Shown here: positions 1 to 5,956 of the stretch, piece after piece
Layout: every line of letters starts with the position of its first letter
How positions within the stretch are numbered: position 1 is the first letter of the stretch
Assembly (NCBI GenBank): GCA_016928125.1
Contig: JAFGLK010000244.1
Span: forward strand, 1-7,977
Origin: Anaerolineae bacterium
GTDB lineage: Bacteria > Chloroflexota > Anaerolineae > UBA1429
Reading direction: 5' to 3'
DNA: 7,977 bases
The notes under the pieces: generated by a model
What the model was told of the DNA's origin: nothing
The model's database searches: none
Seen by the model: the letters and a program-made list of their open reading frames with translations, nothing else
Program-made: the position numbers and the translations under genes

Positions 1-55
1 CAGCCTTTGAGGGGGTGCTGGATGGGGTGCTGGGACGACTCGCGGGCGTTTTTGG

Positions 56-75
56 ACCCGAGCAGGCTCGGGTTT
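56..75 (+). terminator. Possible intrinsic terminator
   Basis: A perfect inverted repeat, ACCCGAGC (56-63) and GCTCGGGT (66-73), closes over a two-base centre, so in RNA it would form a 6-7 bp GC-rich stem with a small loop. It is followed by only three T residues (73-75) before the sequence turns mixed, so as a terminator it is weak. A gene entering from the left edge on the plus strand would be the natural client, but none can be identified. Confidence 0.35.
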
Positions 76-210
76 CTGCCTCCCTAATCCAATCTTACCC
101 CAGATCAGGCGTAAAGTCAAGGTTTTGTCTTGTTAATTACCTACAAATCCAGCCTTATTCAGCGCATCGATGGCTACCCGCAGACGGTCCCATGCACGGT
201 GCTTCGCGGT

Positions 211-230
211 GCCGCGAGCGATCTCGCGGC
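211..230. repeat. Perfect 8-bp hairpin
   Basis: GCCGCGAG (211-218) and CTCGCGGC (223-230) are perfect reverse complements separated by the tetraloop CGAT. The segment just before it, around 201-209, can also pair with 212-219 apart from one bulged base, so two mutually exclusive folds are possible. There is no T-tract on either strand, so it is not a standard terminator. Function is unknown. Confidence 0.4.
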
Positions 231-261
231 CAACTTCCGCAGGCGTCTTGTGACCCGGCGC

Positions 262-429
262 GTTCCCTGGCAAGGCTGCGTCAAAGTCAGGTTCAGTGTC
301 ATCCCGAACGCAGTGAGGGATCTCGTTGCGTGCGGTGGAGATTCTTCCTCCCTACGGTCGTCAGAATGACAAGCGCGGTGGGGTGCCGTCCCAGGAGTGT
401 GCGACTTTGACTCAGCCCGGGTTCCCTGG
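262..429. repeat. Inverted and direct repeats flanking the palindrome
   Basis: Two further repeat pairs bracket the 298-370 palindrome. GTCAAAGTC (280-288) is perfectly inverted as GACTTTGAC (403-411). GTTCCCTGG occurs as a direct repeat at 262-270 and 421-429, each copy preceded within a few bases by CCCGG. The order is direct repeat, inverted repeat, palindrome, inverted repeat, direct repeat. This could be a larger non-autonomous element with duplicated flanks, or a composite of two insertions. Confidence 0.4.
298..370. repeat. MITE/REP-like palindromic repeat (GTCAT...GATCTC type)
   Basis: A 73-bp imperfect palindrome. It starts GTCATCCCGAACGCAGTGAG and ends with a right arm that, reverse-complemented, starts GTCATTCTGACGACCGTAGG. 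The two arms close inward at GATCTC and GAGATTC. This architecture, with GTCAT ends, a CGNANNGNAG-like core and GATCTC/GAATCTC interior, matches a family of dispersed non-coding palindromes common in many bacterial genomes. Its six-frame translations give the familiar false peptides HPERSEG and VIPNAVRDL. It encodes no transposase, so any movement would need help in trans. It ends 67 bp before the -35 box of the next gene's promoter. Family membership is from memory; a genome-wide copy count would settle it. Confidence 0.7.
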
Positions 430-437
430 GGAATGTC

Positions 438-467
438 TTGACATCTTCCAGATGAGTGCCGTATATT
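438..467 (+). promoter_or_regulatory. Sigma-70-type promoter for the secreted-protein gene
   Basis: A perfect -35 box TTGACA (438-443) is followed after 18 bases by TATATT (462-467), five of six matches to the -10 consensus. Transcription would begin near 474, leaving a leader of about 75 bases before the ATG at 550. The hexamers are identical to those of the regulator promoter on the other strand (5823-5851), which suggests both use the housekeeping sigma factor. Confidence 0.7.
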
Positions 468-549
468 GCTCTCCAGACGGTCATGCTGACCCGCTGGAGA
501 GTGCCGGCCCATGGCTACCGTCGATCTACACTAGAGGGAGGAGAGCCAG

Positions 550-2457
550 ATGAGTCACTCTATCGTGGTTCGCTCGACGCGCCGCGCAGCCGGCTGCGCC
601 GCTCTGGTGGTCCTTCTCTTGTTCGTCCCTCAGGGAGTCGCCCTGGCGGGCGCACCTTCGCTCGACTGGCAAAGCCAGCCCATCGAGTTCGAGGAAGGGA
701 TATACGAGTTTTCGCTGGCGGTGGACTCGCAGGGCCGACCGCACGTGGCCTTCTACTCGGAGGGGAGAGAGGCCCTCGTCTATGCGACCGGGGTCAACGG
801 TTGGGATAGTACCGTGGTGGACGGCGGCACCCTAGGCGACAACGTCGGTGGATCGCCGTCCATAGCTCTGGACAGCGCAGACCGTCCGCACATCAGCTAC
901 TATGATCAGACGAACGACAACCCCAAGTACGCCTCCTACTACGACGGAAGCTGGCACACTCAGACGGTGGACGCCCCCGGTGACGTGGGGAGAAGTAGCT
1001 CCCTGGTGCTGGATGGGTCCGACAATCCTCACATCGCCTACCATGACGTGGGCAATGGCCATCTCAAGTACGCCTACTACGACGGCGTCTGGCACAGGCA
1101 GACCGTAGACAGCGCAGATAGCGTAGGGCAGAACTGCTCCCTGGTCCTGGATAGCTTGGGAAGACCTCGCATCGCCTACTTACAGACCACCTTCATTGAC
1201 CAGGGGCCCGGCAATAGATGGTACGAGTATGGCTTGCGCTGGGCCTCCAAGGATGTGTCCTGGAACGCTGTGACCCTGGAGCATGACGCCTATCTGCCCC
1301 GCGGCGGGCGCTCGGTGGCGCTCGACGGCGATGACCGGCCGCGTATCGTGTACCAGGATGAGGTCACCGATGAGGCCAAGTACCGGTACTTTGACGGCGC
1401 GTGGCAGACAGAGACTGTGCCCTTTTTCGGTGGCGCCGCGGCCGGTTCCATCGTGGTTGACGCCGACGGCCGCGTGCATGCGAGCTATGTCACCGATGGG
1501 TGCGCCTGGTATGCCGTGCGAGATGGGACCTGGGCGCTGGAGGGGGCTGACTGCCCAAGCCCGGCTGAGAACACGCCTGCGGGCTTTTCCGCTTTCGATC
1601 TGGCGCCCGACGGGACGCCCCACATCGCCTACAGCAACTTTAGCTCTCCAGGCCTCGTGCATGTCTGGGGTCGGCCCTCGCCCTACGGGCTGCTTCCCGA
1701 GCTACGCGACACCCTCGGTGACGTCTATGCCCGGTTGGGCCCGGATGGGATGGTCTCCCACCTGATCGACGATGCCAAGGACGATCTGCACGGCGATCAC
1801 AACTTTCTCAAGGGTCTGCTTGACGAGATCAAGGCGGCCCTCTCCGCGGATGGGATGGTGTCCGACCTGATCGACGACGCCAAGGAGGATCTGTACGAGG
1901 ACCTGCACCAGGATCACGACTTTCTCAAGGCGGCCCTCTCCGTGGGCGGTTCCGTTGAAGGGATGATCGACTCTGCACGCAACCAGCTCGATACTAGCCT
2001 CAAGAACGTGCGAGATGAGCTGGTGGATACCCTGGCAGACCTCTCAGCGCAGGTGAGCGCCGTGCAGGCCGACGTCGCAGCCCGGTTGGATCACCCCGAC
2101 GTGGGGCTGCCGGCCATCCGGTCGGCGGTGGCCGACGTGGATGCCAAGCTGCTCTCGCTGGATGTCCAGATCGAGGAGGGGGAGCTCACCAGCAAGGGCG
2201 CAGCGCTCTATGTCTTCACCTCCTTTGCGGGGCAGCGCGCAGAAGCCGAGGTGGTTCGCGTGGAAGCTGGGGGCGCGCCCGTGGACCCCGCCAGATACCA
2301 CGTTGACAGCGTCTCGCCGGGCCTCATCCGTGTCTTGCTGGAGCCGGGCACCATTCCCTCCAAGGATGCCCTGCCCGTCGTCATCGAAGTGCGGGGAGAT
2401 GCTCACGGCCAGCGCGTGCCGGGAGCGGGGCTGATCGTGATCTCGGGCGCCAAATAG
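550..2457 (+). CDS. Secreted seven-motif beta-propeller protein with duplicated helical stalk
   Basis: Predicted exported protein of 635 residues; specific function not recognised. The ATG sits six bases after a strong ribosome-binding site, GGGAGGAG (536-543). Residues 1-33 look like a Sec signal peptide: RR at 11-12, hydrophobic core 17-26, cleavage after ALA at 31-33. Seven related motifs of the form (L/V)-x-D-x-x-x-R-P-H-I-x-Y start near residues 56, 105, 152, 198, 256, 301 and 349, spaced 45-58 residues apart, many followed by a YDG-x-W strand. This fits one seven-bladed propeller. Residues 380-545 are helical. They contain a clear internal duplication beginning DGMVSHLIDDAKDDL (399) and DGMVSDLIDDAKEDL (434), a third degenerate copy near 467, then coiled-coil-like sequence. 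Residues 546-635 look beta-rich. There is no C-terminal membrane anchor or sortase motif. A surface-exposed binding role is inferred. It stands alone and converges with the transporter operon. Confidence 0.85.
   Translation: MSHSIVVRSTRRAAGCAALVVLLLFVPQGVALAGAPSLDWQSQPIEFEEGIYEFSLAVDSQGRPHVAFYSEGREALVYATGVNGWDSTVVDGGTLGDNVGGSPSIALDSADRPHISYYDQTNDNPKYASYYDGSWHTQTVDAPGDVGRSSSLVLDGSDNPHIAYHDVGNGHLKYAYYDGVWHRQTVDSADSVGQNCSLVLDSLGRPRIAYLQTTFIDQGPGNRWYEYGLRWASKDVSWNAVTLEHDAYLPRGGRSVALDGDDRPRIVYQDEVTDEAKYRYFDGAWQTETVPFFGGAAAGSIVVDADGRVHASYVTDGCAWYAVRDGTWALEGADCPSPAENTPAGFSAFDLAPDGTPHIAYSNFSSPGLVHVWGRPSPYGLLPELRDTLGDVYARLGPDGMVSHLIDDAKDDLHGDHNFLKGLLDEIKAALSADGMVSDLIDDAKEDLYEDLHQDHDFLKAALSVGGSVEGMIDSARNQLDTSLKNVRDELVDTLADLSAQVSAVQADVAARLDHPDVGLPAIRSAVADVDAKLLSLDVQIEEGELTSKGAALYVFTSFAGQRAEAEVVRVEAGGAPVDPARYHVDSVSPGLIRVLLEPGTIPSKDALPVVIEVRGDAHGQRVPGAGLIVISGAK
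1742..1930 (+). repeat. Tandem duplication inside the secreted-protein gene
   Basis: Two near-identical DNA copies lie in tandem, 1742-1813 and 1847-1930. Both begin CGGATGGGATGGT and end TTTCTCAAGG. The second copy is longer by 12 bases (four residues) in its middle, so the frame is kept. A shared block, AAGGCGGCCCTCTCCG, follows near 1831 and 1928. The high nucleotide identity indicates a fairly recent in-frame duplication of a ~35-residue helical unit. Confidence 0.8.
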
Positions 2458-2512
2458 GCCAGGTTGCGGCAGACAAGTGAGGAGGCCCGCCATCTTCCTG
2501 GAGGGCGGCGCC

Positions 2513-2529
2513 GGCCACAATGTGTGGCC
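2513..2529. other. Stem-loop between convergent genes
   Basis: GGCCACA (2513-2519) and TGTGGCC (2523-2529) form a perfect 7-bp stem with loop ATG, located in the 207-base gap between the convergent secreted-protein gene and cbiO. A second GC stem, CCGCCC (2573-2578) with GGGCGG (2583-2588), lies downstream. Neither is followed by a T-tract on either strand. They may slow or end transcription from both sides, but they are not textbook intrinsic terminators. Nothing else is recognised in this gap. Confidence 0.35.
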
Positions 2530-2664
2530 AAGGCCTCGGACATCCTGACCCGCGAGGCCGGCCAGGTGCTGCCCGCCCTGCGGGGCGGCTACCTGCCCTG
2601 AGTGAGAGGGACGCGCGCCGGATCATCGGTAGAGAATCGAGAGGGAGGGCACACCAAGAGCGCG

Positions 2665-3438
2665 CTATTCCGCCAGATCCTGGGGATAGAGGAGCGACTC
2701 GTGCTCGGGGAGCTCATCGGGCGAGAGCTCGGCCACCACCCGGCCCTGCGCCATCACCACGGCGCGGTCACACACCTCGCGCACCAGAGCCAGGTCGTGG
2801 GAGGCAAGCAGGATGGTGAGCGGCAGGCGCTGCAGCAGCTCGATCAGCTCGCGGCGCCCCTTGGGGTCCAGGCCGGCCGAGGGCTCGTCCAAAGCCAGGA
2901 TGGTGGGGCTCATCGAGAGCACGGTGGCGATGGATACGCGCTTTTTCTCGCCCAGGCTGAGATGATGGGGCATGCGCGGCCCAAAGTCGCTCAGGCCCAC
3001 CTGCGCCAGGGCAGCCTCGGTGCGCGCCACCACCTCCTCATCGGAGAAGCCCATGTTCAGCGGTCCAAAGGCCACATCATCAAAGACCGTCGGGCTGAAG
3101 AGTTGGTCGTTGGGATCCTGAAAGATCAAGCCTAGTTTGCTGCGGATGCGTCGGGCGGTCTCGGGCGTGAGCTCGACGCCATCGATCCACACGCGGCCGT
3201 TCCCATGCAAGATGCCGATGAGATGCAGAAGCAGGGTGGACTTGCCCGCGCCGTTGTGACCCACCAGCGCGACCTTCTCCCCAGCGGTCACACGCAGGGA
3301 TACATCCCGCAGGGCCACCCGACCGTCGGGATAGGCAAAGCTCAGCCCCGCCACCTGGATGCGGTAGCCGTTTGCGTGCTCTTCACTGTCTCGATTCACT
3401 TCATGGGCCTGCATAGCATCCTTCGCGACGGTCTTCAT
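2665..3438 (-). CDS. cbiO: ECF transporter ATPase CbiO (cobalt/nickel)
   Basis: ATP-binding A-component of an energy-coupling-factor importer; it drives cobalt or nickel uptake by hydrolysing ATP at the cytoplasmic face of CbiQ. The 257 residues carry the full ABC set: Walker A GHNGAGKST (60-68), Q-loop FQDPNDQLF (106-114, Q107), signature LSLGEKKR (160-167), Walker B LALDEP (181-186) and H-loop histidine H214. FQDPNDQLF is typical of ECF ATPases of the CbiO/EcfA group. The first ~25 residues form a hydrophilic extension before the domain starts, so a start at the second Met (residue 9) is possible; however, the first ATG lies only three bases after the cbiQ stop, with GGATAGG upstream. Only one ATPase gene is present, so the complex presumably uses a homodimer, as in CbiMNQO systems. 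It is the last gene of the operon. Confidence 0.93.
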   Translation of the reverse strand: MKTVAKDAMQAHEVNRDSEEHANGYRIQVAGLSFAYPDGRVALRDVSLRVTAGEKVALVGHNGAGKSTLLLHLIGILHGNGRVWIDGVELTPETARRIRSKLGLIFQDPNDQLFSPTVFDDVAFGPLNMGFSDEEVVARTEAALAQVGLSDFGPRMPHHLSLGEKKRVSIATVLSMSPTILALDEPSAGLDPKGRRELIELLQRLPLTILLASHDLALVREVCDRAVVMAQGRVVAELSPDELPEHESLLYPQDLAE

Positions 3439-3441
3439 AGC

Positions 3442-4242
3442 CTATCCGTAGACCCGCGCCAACAGCGCGACGCAGGCCAGAAGCAGCAGCCCCGCACCGC
3501 CAAAGGCGAACTCGCGGCGCTTGATCTGCCTTTGCCCCAGTGTGCGAATCTCGCCGGTGTAGCCGCGAGCCAACATGGCGTGGTAGATACGCTCGCTGCG
3601 CTCATAGGTGCGCAAGAAAAGCGTACCGATCATGGCGCCGGTCACGCGGGCGCGCCAGGGCAGCGAACCGCCGGAGCGTTGCCCGGCCAGCTCGGCGCTG
3701 CGGGCCTCGCGAGCGCGCATCAGGCGTTGGCCTTCATCCACCAGCACGAACATGTAGCGGTACATCAACGGGATGATCGAGCTCAGGATGGGCGGCAGGC
3801 CCAGCTTGCGCAGCGCCCGGGCGATCTCGAGGAAGGGGGTCGTCAGGATCAGGGTGATCGAGACGAACAACGACAACCACGACTTGACCATCACGTTGGC
3901 AAAGCGCAGCGCGCCCACATCGGTGATGTTCAGCTGCCCCCACGGAAGAGGCATGCTGGCGATGATGGCCCCCTCGCGCACAAAGGGCAGCCCGATAGAT
4001 GCCATCAACACAAAGGGGAGGGCCAGCATCGAGCGGCTCAAGAGGGCCTTCAGGGCGATGCGCCCCCCGAAGACCAGGGCCAGCACCGTCAGAAGATAGA
4101 TAAGATGAGCGGGCCAGGCGCTCACCGGCGTGGCGTTGATGATCACGATAAGGCCCAGCGCGAATACCACCTTGACGCGCGCGTCCAGCCGATGGATCGG
4201 GCTGCCGATATCGCGATAGGGATCAAGAAAAGCTAGACTCAT
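3442..4242 (-). CDS. cbiQ: ECF transporter transmembrane component CbiQ
   Basis: Transmembrane T-component that couples the CbiO ATPase to the CbiM substrate-binding subunit. The 266 residues match the family length. The N-terminus DPYRDIGSPIHRLDARVK (7-24) is a typical CbiQ opening, followed by hydrophobic segments near 25-60, 70-90, 118-137, 150-169 and 247-262. The two cytoplasmic coupling motifs are visible: RAREAR (176-181) and LARGYTG (224-230); these short Ala-Arg motifs dock onto the ATPase in ECF transporters. The gap to the upstream PDGLE gene is 47 bases, and the ribosome-binding site is weak (a run of GAGCGAGCGAG), so translation may be less efficient than that of its neighbours. 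It is followed three bases later by cbiO. Confidence 0.92.
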   Translation of the reverse strand: MSLAFLDPYRDIGSPIHRLDARVKVVFALGLIVIINATPVSAWPAHLIYLLTVLALVFGGRIALKALLSRSMLALPFVLMASIGLPFVREGAIIASMPLPWGQLNITDVGALRFANVMVKSWLSLFVSITLILTTPFLEIARALRKLGLPPILSSIIPLMYRYMFVLVDEGQRLMRAREARSAELAGQRSGGSLPWRARVTGAMIGTLFLRTYERSERIYHAMLARGYTGEIRTLGQRQIKRREFAFGGAGLLLLACVALLARVYG

Positions 4243-4289
4243 GCCGACTGGCTCGCTCGCTCAACGATAAGACTTGTCAGAGAGGCCAC

Positions 4290-4580
4290 TCAGGATGCGC
4301 CCGCAGAGCGACGGCGCAGCAGACGTCCCAGGCCGAACATGGCCAGAAACAGGACCAGGGTGCCCACGATGCCGGCCAGGATGGTGGCCAGGGCCTCGTT
4401 CTGGATCCCAGGAAAGACATAATCGGGGATCACCTCGTACCAGGGATCCTGGGCGCTCCCGATAAAGCCCTCGTCCTCCGCCACCCGCTCCAGCCCATCA
4501 GGGTGCGGCGACGCCAAAGGCGACAGCACGGCCACGACCAAAGCGAGGACGAGGCCGACGATCCACCAGCTCTTTTTCAT
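4290..4580 (-). CDS. PDGLE-domain small membrane protein (CbiN/NikN-like)
   Basis: Small membrane subunit of 96 residues, an accessory component of the metal ECF importer. It has two predicted transmembrane segments (about 5-22 and 63-86) joined by an extracytoplasmic loop with the PDGLE motif at 27-31 and an IPDYVFPGI stretch at 51-59, both characteristic of the PDGLE family. In related systems this domain is either a separate gene beside CbiM/NikM or fused to its C-terminus. It is not the classical CbiN sequence type. In family surveys such two-helix subunits of nickel systems are called NikN, which gives mild support for nickel. Its ATG overlaps the cbiM stop codon (ATGA), so the two are probably translationally coupled and made in equal amounts. 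Confidence 0.85.
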   Translation of the reverse strand: MKKSWWIVGLVLALVVAVLSPLASPHPDGLERVAEDEGFIGSAQDPWYEVIPDYVFPGIQNEALATILAGIVGTLVLFLAMFGLGRLLRRRSAGAS

Positions 4581-5245
4581 GCTGCACCCCCTGCCGTCTC
4601 GGCCGAGGCCGTCTGTGTGGGCTGTTCAAGCAGGTCCTTGCGGGTGGCGGCCAAAAAGCCGAGCACGCCTGTGGTGATCAGCCCCTCGCCGATGCCGATC
4701 AGCGCGTGCACCACCAGCATGGCGGGCATGACCACGCCCAGGGGCGACATGCCCGAGATCGCCAATTCCACCGAAGCCAGAGCTGAGGCGATCATGACCG
4801 AGGCCCAGGCGGAGGCAAAGCCGCTGATCCAGCGCTTGGCCTGGCCGGGGATGAGGCGCATCAGCAGGCGATAGATGGCATAACCGCTCCAGACGCCCAC
4901 CACCGCCATGTTGAACACATTCGCGCCCAGGGCGATCAGGCCGCCGTCCTGGAAGAGGAGCGCCTGCACCACAAGCACCGCCGTCAGAACCAGCGATCCG
5001 GCCCAGGGGCCGAGCAGGATGGCCAGCAGCGCGCCGCCCAGCAGATGCCCCGAGGTGCCGCCCGCCACCTTGAAATTGATCATCTGCGCCGCAAAGACAA
5101 AGGCGCCCATGACCCCCATCAGGGGCACCAGGCGTTCCTGCAGCGTATCGCGAGCCCGACGCACCGCGTAGGCCAGCGCGCCGGCCGAGCCGGCATAGGT
5201 CACCGCCGCCGTGCCGATGTTGATGAATCCGTCCGGAATGTGCAT
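4577..5245 (-). CDS. cbiM: ECF substrate-binding component CbiM/NikM
   Basis: Integral membrane S-component that binds Ni2+ or Co2+. I place the start at 5245, giving 222 residues, because the protein then begins MHIPDGF. In this family Met1 and His2 at the mature N-terminus are metal ligands and cannot be preceded by other residues; an upstream in-frame Met (5374) would bury them and overlap the regulator gene. A strong GGGAGGGAGGG ribosome-binding site precedes this ATG. The remaining known ligand is present: His67 in GGTSGHLLGG (62-71), the position reported for the nickel-binding NikM2 structure. Several hydrophobic segments follow, including 40-57, 69-97, 103-130, 146-165 and 172-200, with the conserved NVFNMAVVG (109-117). 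It lies 35 bases after the regulator stop codon and overlaps the PDGLE gene by four bases. Confidence 0.93.
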   Translation of the reverse strand: MHIPDGFINIGTAAVTYAGSAGALAYAVRRARDTLQERLVPLMGVMGAFVFAAQMINFKVAGGTSGHLLGGALLAILLGPWAGSLVLTAVLVVQALLFQDGGLIALGANVFNMAVVGVWSGYAIYRLLMRLIPGQAKRWISGFASAWASVMIASALASVELAISGMSPLGVVMPAMLVVHALIGIGEGLITTGVLGFLAATRKDLLEQPTQTASAETAGGAA

Positions 5246-5247
5246 GG

Positions 5248-5258
5248 CCCTCCCTCCC
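5248..5258 (-). promoter_or_regulatory. Ribosome-binding site fixing the cbiM start
   Basis: Read on the minus strand, GGGAGGGAGGG ends two bases before the ATG at 5245; its GGAGG core (5253-5257) is seven bases from the start codon. This supports the MHIPDGF start over the longer upstream reading. Confidence 0.7.
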
Positions 5259-5280
5259 GTGCTCAATACGCGAACGCCGA

Positions 5281-5775
5281 TTACGCTTTCCCTACGCCGT
5301 CCTGCGATGCGCTCAGTTCCGGCCCCTCCTTCTCGCCGGACAGGCCGTCCCTCTGGCGCCTGCAGGAGGCGCACAGCCCCCTGATGACCTGATGGCCCTG
5401 GTCGAGCTCAAAGCCGAACTCCTGACCCAGGCGCTCCGCCAACGGATCGAGAATCGCGCACCTCACGGTGAGCAATCGGCCACAGCGCGTGCAGAGCAGA
5501 TGGGTGTGGGGCTCGTGCATCGCCAGCTCGTAGCGCAGGACTCCATCGCCCAGATCCACCGTGTGCACCAGACCCAGATCGTGCATCAGGTCCAGGGTGC
5601 GATAAACCGTGGTTTTGTCCACAGAGGCGCTTTGGGCATGGACGCGCTCGTAGACTTCCTCCACCGCAAGGTGACCCTCTAGTTCATGCAACGCCGCCAG
5701 GACCATCTCACGCTGGGGCGTCACGCGCAGCCCGCGCTGGTGCAGTTCCTCCATCAGCAGATCCTGACAAGACAC
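5281..5775 (-). CDS. Fur-family metalloregulator, probably nickel- or cobalt-responsive
   Basis: Metal-dependent repressor of the Fur superfamily. I choose the GTG at 5775 (164 residues): AGAGGTG lies seven bases upstream, and the longer ATG-initiated reading at 5823 would start inside the promoter -10 box. An ATG at 5754 is a second option. The N-terminal winged helix starts GLRVTPQREMVLAAL (15-29), with recognition helix VDKTTVYRTLDLM (52-64). The C-terminal domain has two CxxC pairs, C95/C98 and C135/C138, for structural zinc. Histidines at 35, 87, 90 and 92 (HEPHTH) are positioned like the sensory site of Fur, Zur and Nur. The protein ends in a charged tail of about 25 residues with no metal ligands. 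It is the first gene of the transporter operon. Metal identity cannot be read from these residues alone; Nur-type nickel sensing is inferred from the operator and neighbours. Confidence 0.88.
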   Translation of the reverse strand: MSCQDLLMEELHQRGLRVTPQREMVLAALHELEGHLAVEEVYERVHAQSASVDKTTVYRTLDLMHDLGLVHTVDLGDGVLRYELAMHEPHTHLLCTRCGRLLTVRCAILDPLAERLGQEFGFELDQGHQVIRGLCASCRRQRDGLSGEKEGPELSASQDGVGKA

Positions 5776-5782
5776 CGCGAAA

Positions 5783-5789
5783 CACCTCT
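5783..5789 (-). promoter_or_regulatory. Ribosome-binding site fixing the GTG start of the regulator
   Basis: AGAGGTG on the minus strand, seven bases before the GTG at 5775. No comparable site precedes the ATG at 5754, whose upstream bases read GGATCTGCTG, so the GTG is preferred. Confidence 0.6.
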
Positions 5790-5813
5790 CAGATCCATTT
5801 CTGCCACTTGAGC

Positions 5814-5838
5814 GTTGTTGCAAATATACAGCAACAAC
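5814..5838. promoter_or_regulatory. 25-bp palindromic operator, Nur/Fur-box-like
   Basis: The plus-strand arms GTTGTTGC (5814-5821) and GCAACAAC (5831-5838) are perfect reverse complements around a nine-base AT-rich centre that contains the -10 box. The core, TTGCAA-N5-CAGCAA (5818-5834), closely resembles the Nur box described for Streptomyces (TTGCAA-N5-TTGCAA, from memory). A bound dimer here would block RNA polymerase directly. Autoregulation by the Fur-family product is the natural inference. Confidence 0.75.
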
Positions 5839-5851
5839 AGCGCATTGTCAA
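5823..5851 (-). promoter_or_regulatory. Consensus sigma-70 promoter of the regulator-transporter operon
   Basis: On the minus strand, TTGACA (5846-5851) is followed after exactly 17 bases by TATATT (5823-5828). This is a near-perfect housekeeping promoter. Transcription should begin around 5815, giving a leader of about 40 bases to the GTG start. That is far too short for a cobalamin or NiCo riboswitch, so control must come mainly from the operator overlapping the -10 box. No other convincing promoter is seen between here and cbiO. Confidence 0.85.
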
Positions 5852-5904
5852 TAGGTGCGTCGGGCGATTTTCGGCTCCAGTCGAGGCGGCCTGCGGGGGA
5901 GATG

Positions 5905-5950
5905 CTGGCCCCGACCGGTGCGCGCAGGGCGCGGAGCCAGTCGGGGCCAG
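5905..5950. repeat. Long GC-rich inverted repeat
   Basis: CTGGCCCCGAC (5905-5915) and GTCGGGGCCAG (5940-5950) are perfect 11-bp complements enclosing 24 bases. It lies between the stop codon of the DUF523-DUF1722 gene and the operon promoter. There is no T-run on the minus strand after it, so it is a possible non-canonical terminator or RNA-stabilising structure. Confidence 0.5.
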
Positions 5951-5956
5951 ATTCCT

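Larger units (their letters stand above)
1..549. other. Gene-free leader region with repeats and a promoter
   Basis: I find no convincing gene here. Open frames run through it on both strands, but they cross palindromic repeats, have no ribosome-binding site, and give compositionally odd peptides such as CHPERSEGS, which is typical of translated repeat DNA. A stretch around 85-160 is clearly lower in GC than the rest of the window. The region holds a terminator-like hairpin, a perfect 8-bp hairpin at 211-230, a nested palindromic repeat, and the promoter and ribosome-binding site of the downstream secreted-protein gene. The first ~55 bases could still be the 3' end of a gene entering from the left, but no frame gives a stop or motif that settles this. 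Confidence 0.6.

Noticed and set aside
3..410. Long open frame on the plus strand entering from the left edge
   Set aside because: It runs straight through the terminator-like hairpin and the 298-370 palindrome, its later part is low-complexity Arg/Ser-rich peptide, and no domain is recognisable. The first ~20 codons could be a real gene end but cannot be shown.
174..512. Minus-strand open frame across the repeat region
   Set aside because: It reads through the palindrome, giving typical repeat-derived peptide (CHSDDRREE), and lacks a ribosome-binding site.
2520..2598. Short frame ending in RGGYLP between the convergent genes, which looks like a protein C-terminus
   Set aside because: About 25 codons follow no start or ribosome-binding site and there is no frame continuation upstream. 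It may be a gene remnant, but this cannot be supported.
3205..4236. 343-codon open frame on the plus strand opposite cbiO and cbiQ
   Set aside because: It is antisense to two clearly recognised transporter genes, and its His/Gln/Arg-rich composition reflects GC-rich codon structure of the opposite strand.
5246..5374. N-terminal extension of CbiM to an upstream ATG
   Set aside because: It would bury the metal-binding N-terminus MHIPDG and overlap the regulator gene; a strong ribosome-binding site precedes the inner ATG.
5776..5815. Riboswitch in the operon leader
   Set aside because: The predicted leader is only about 40 bases, too short for cobalamin or NiCo riboswitches, and no matching conserved box is seen.
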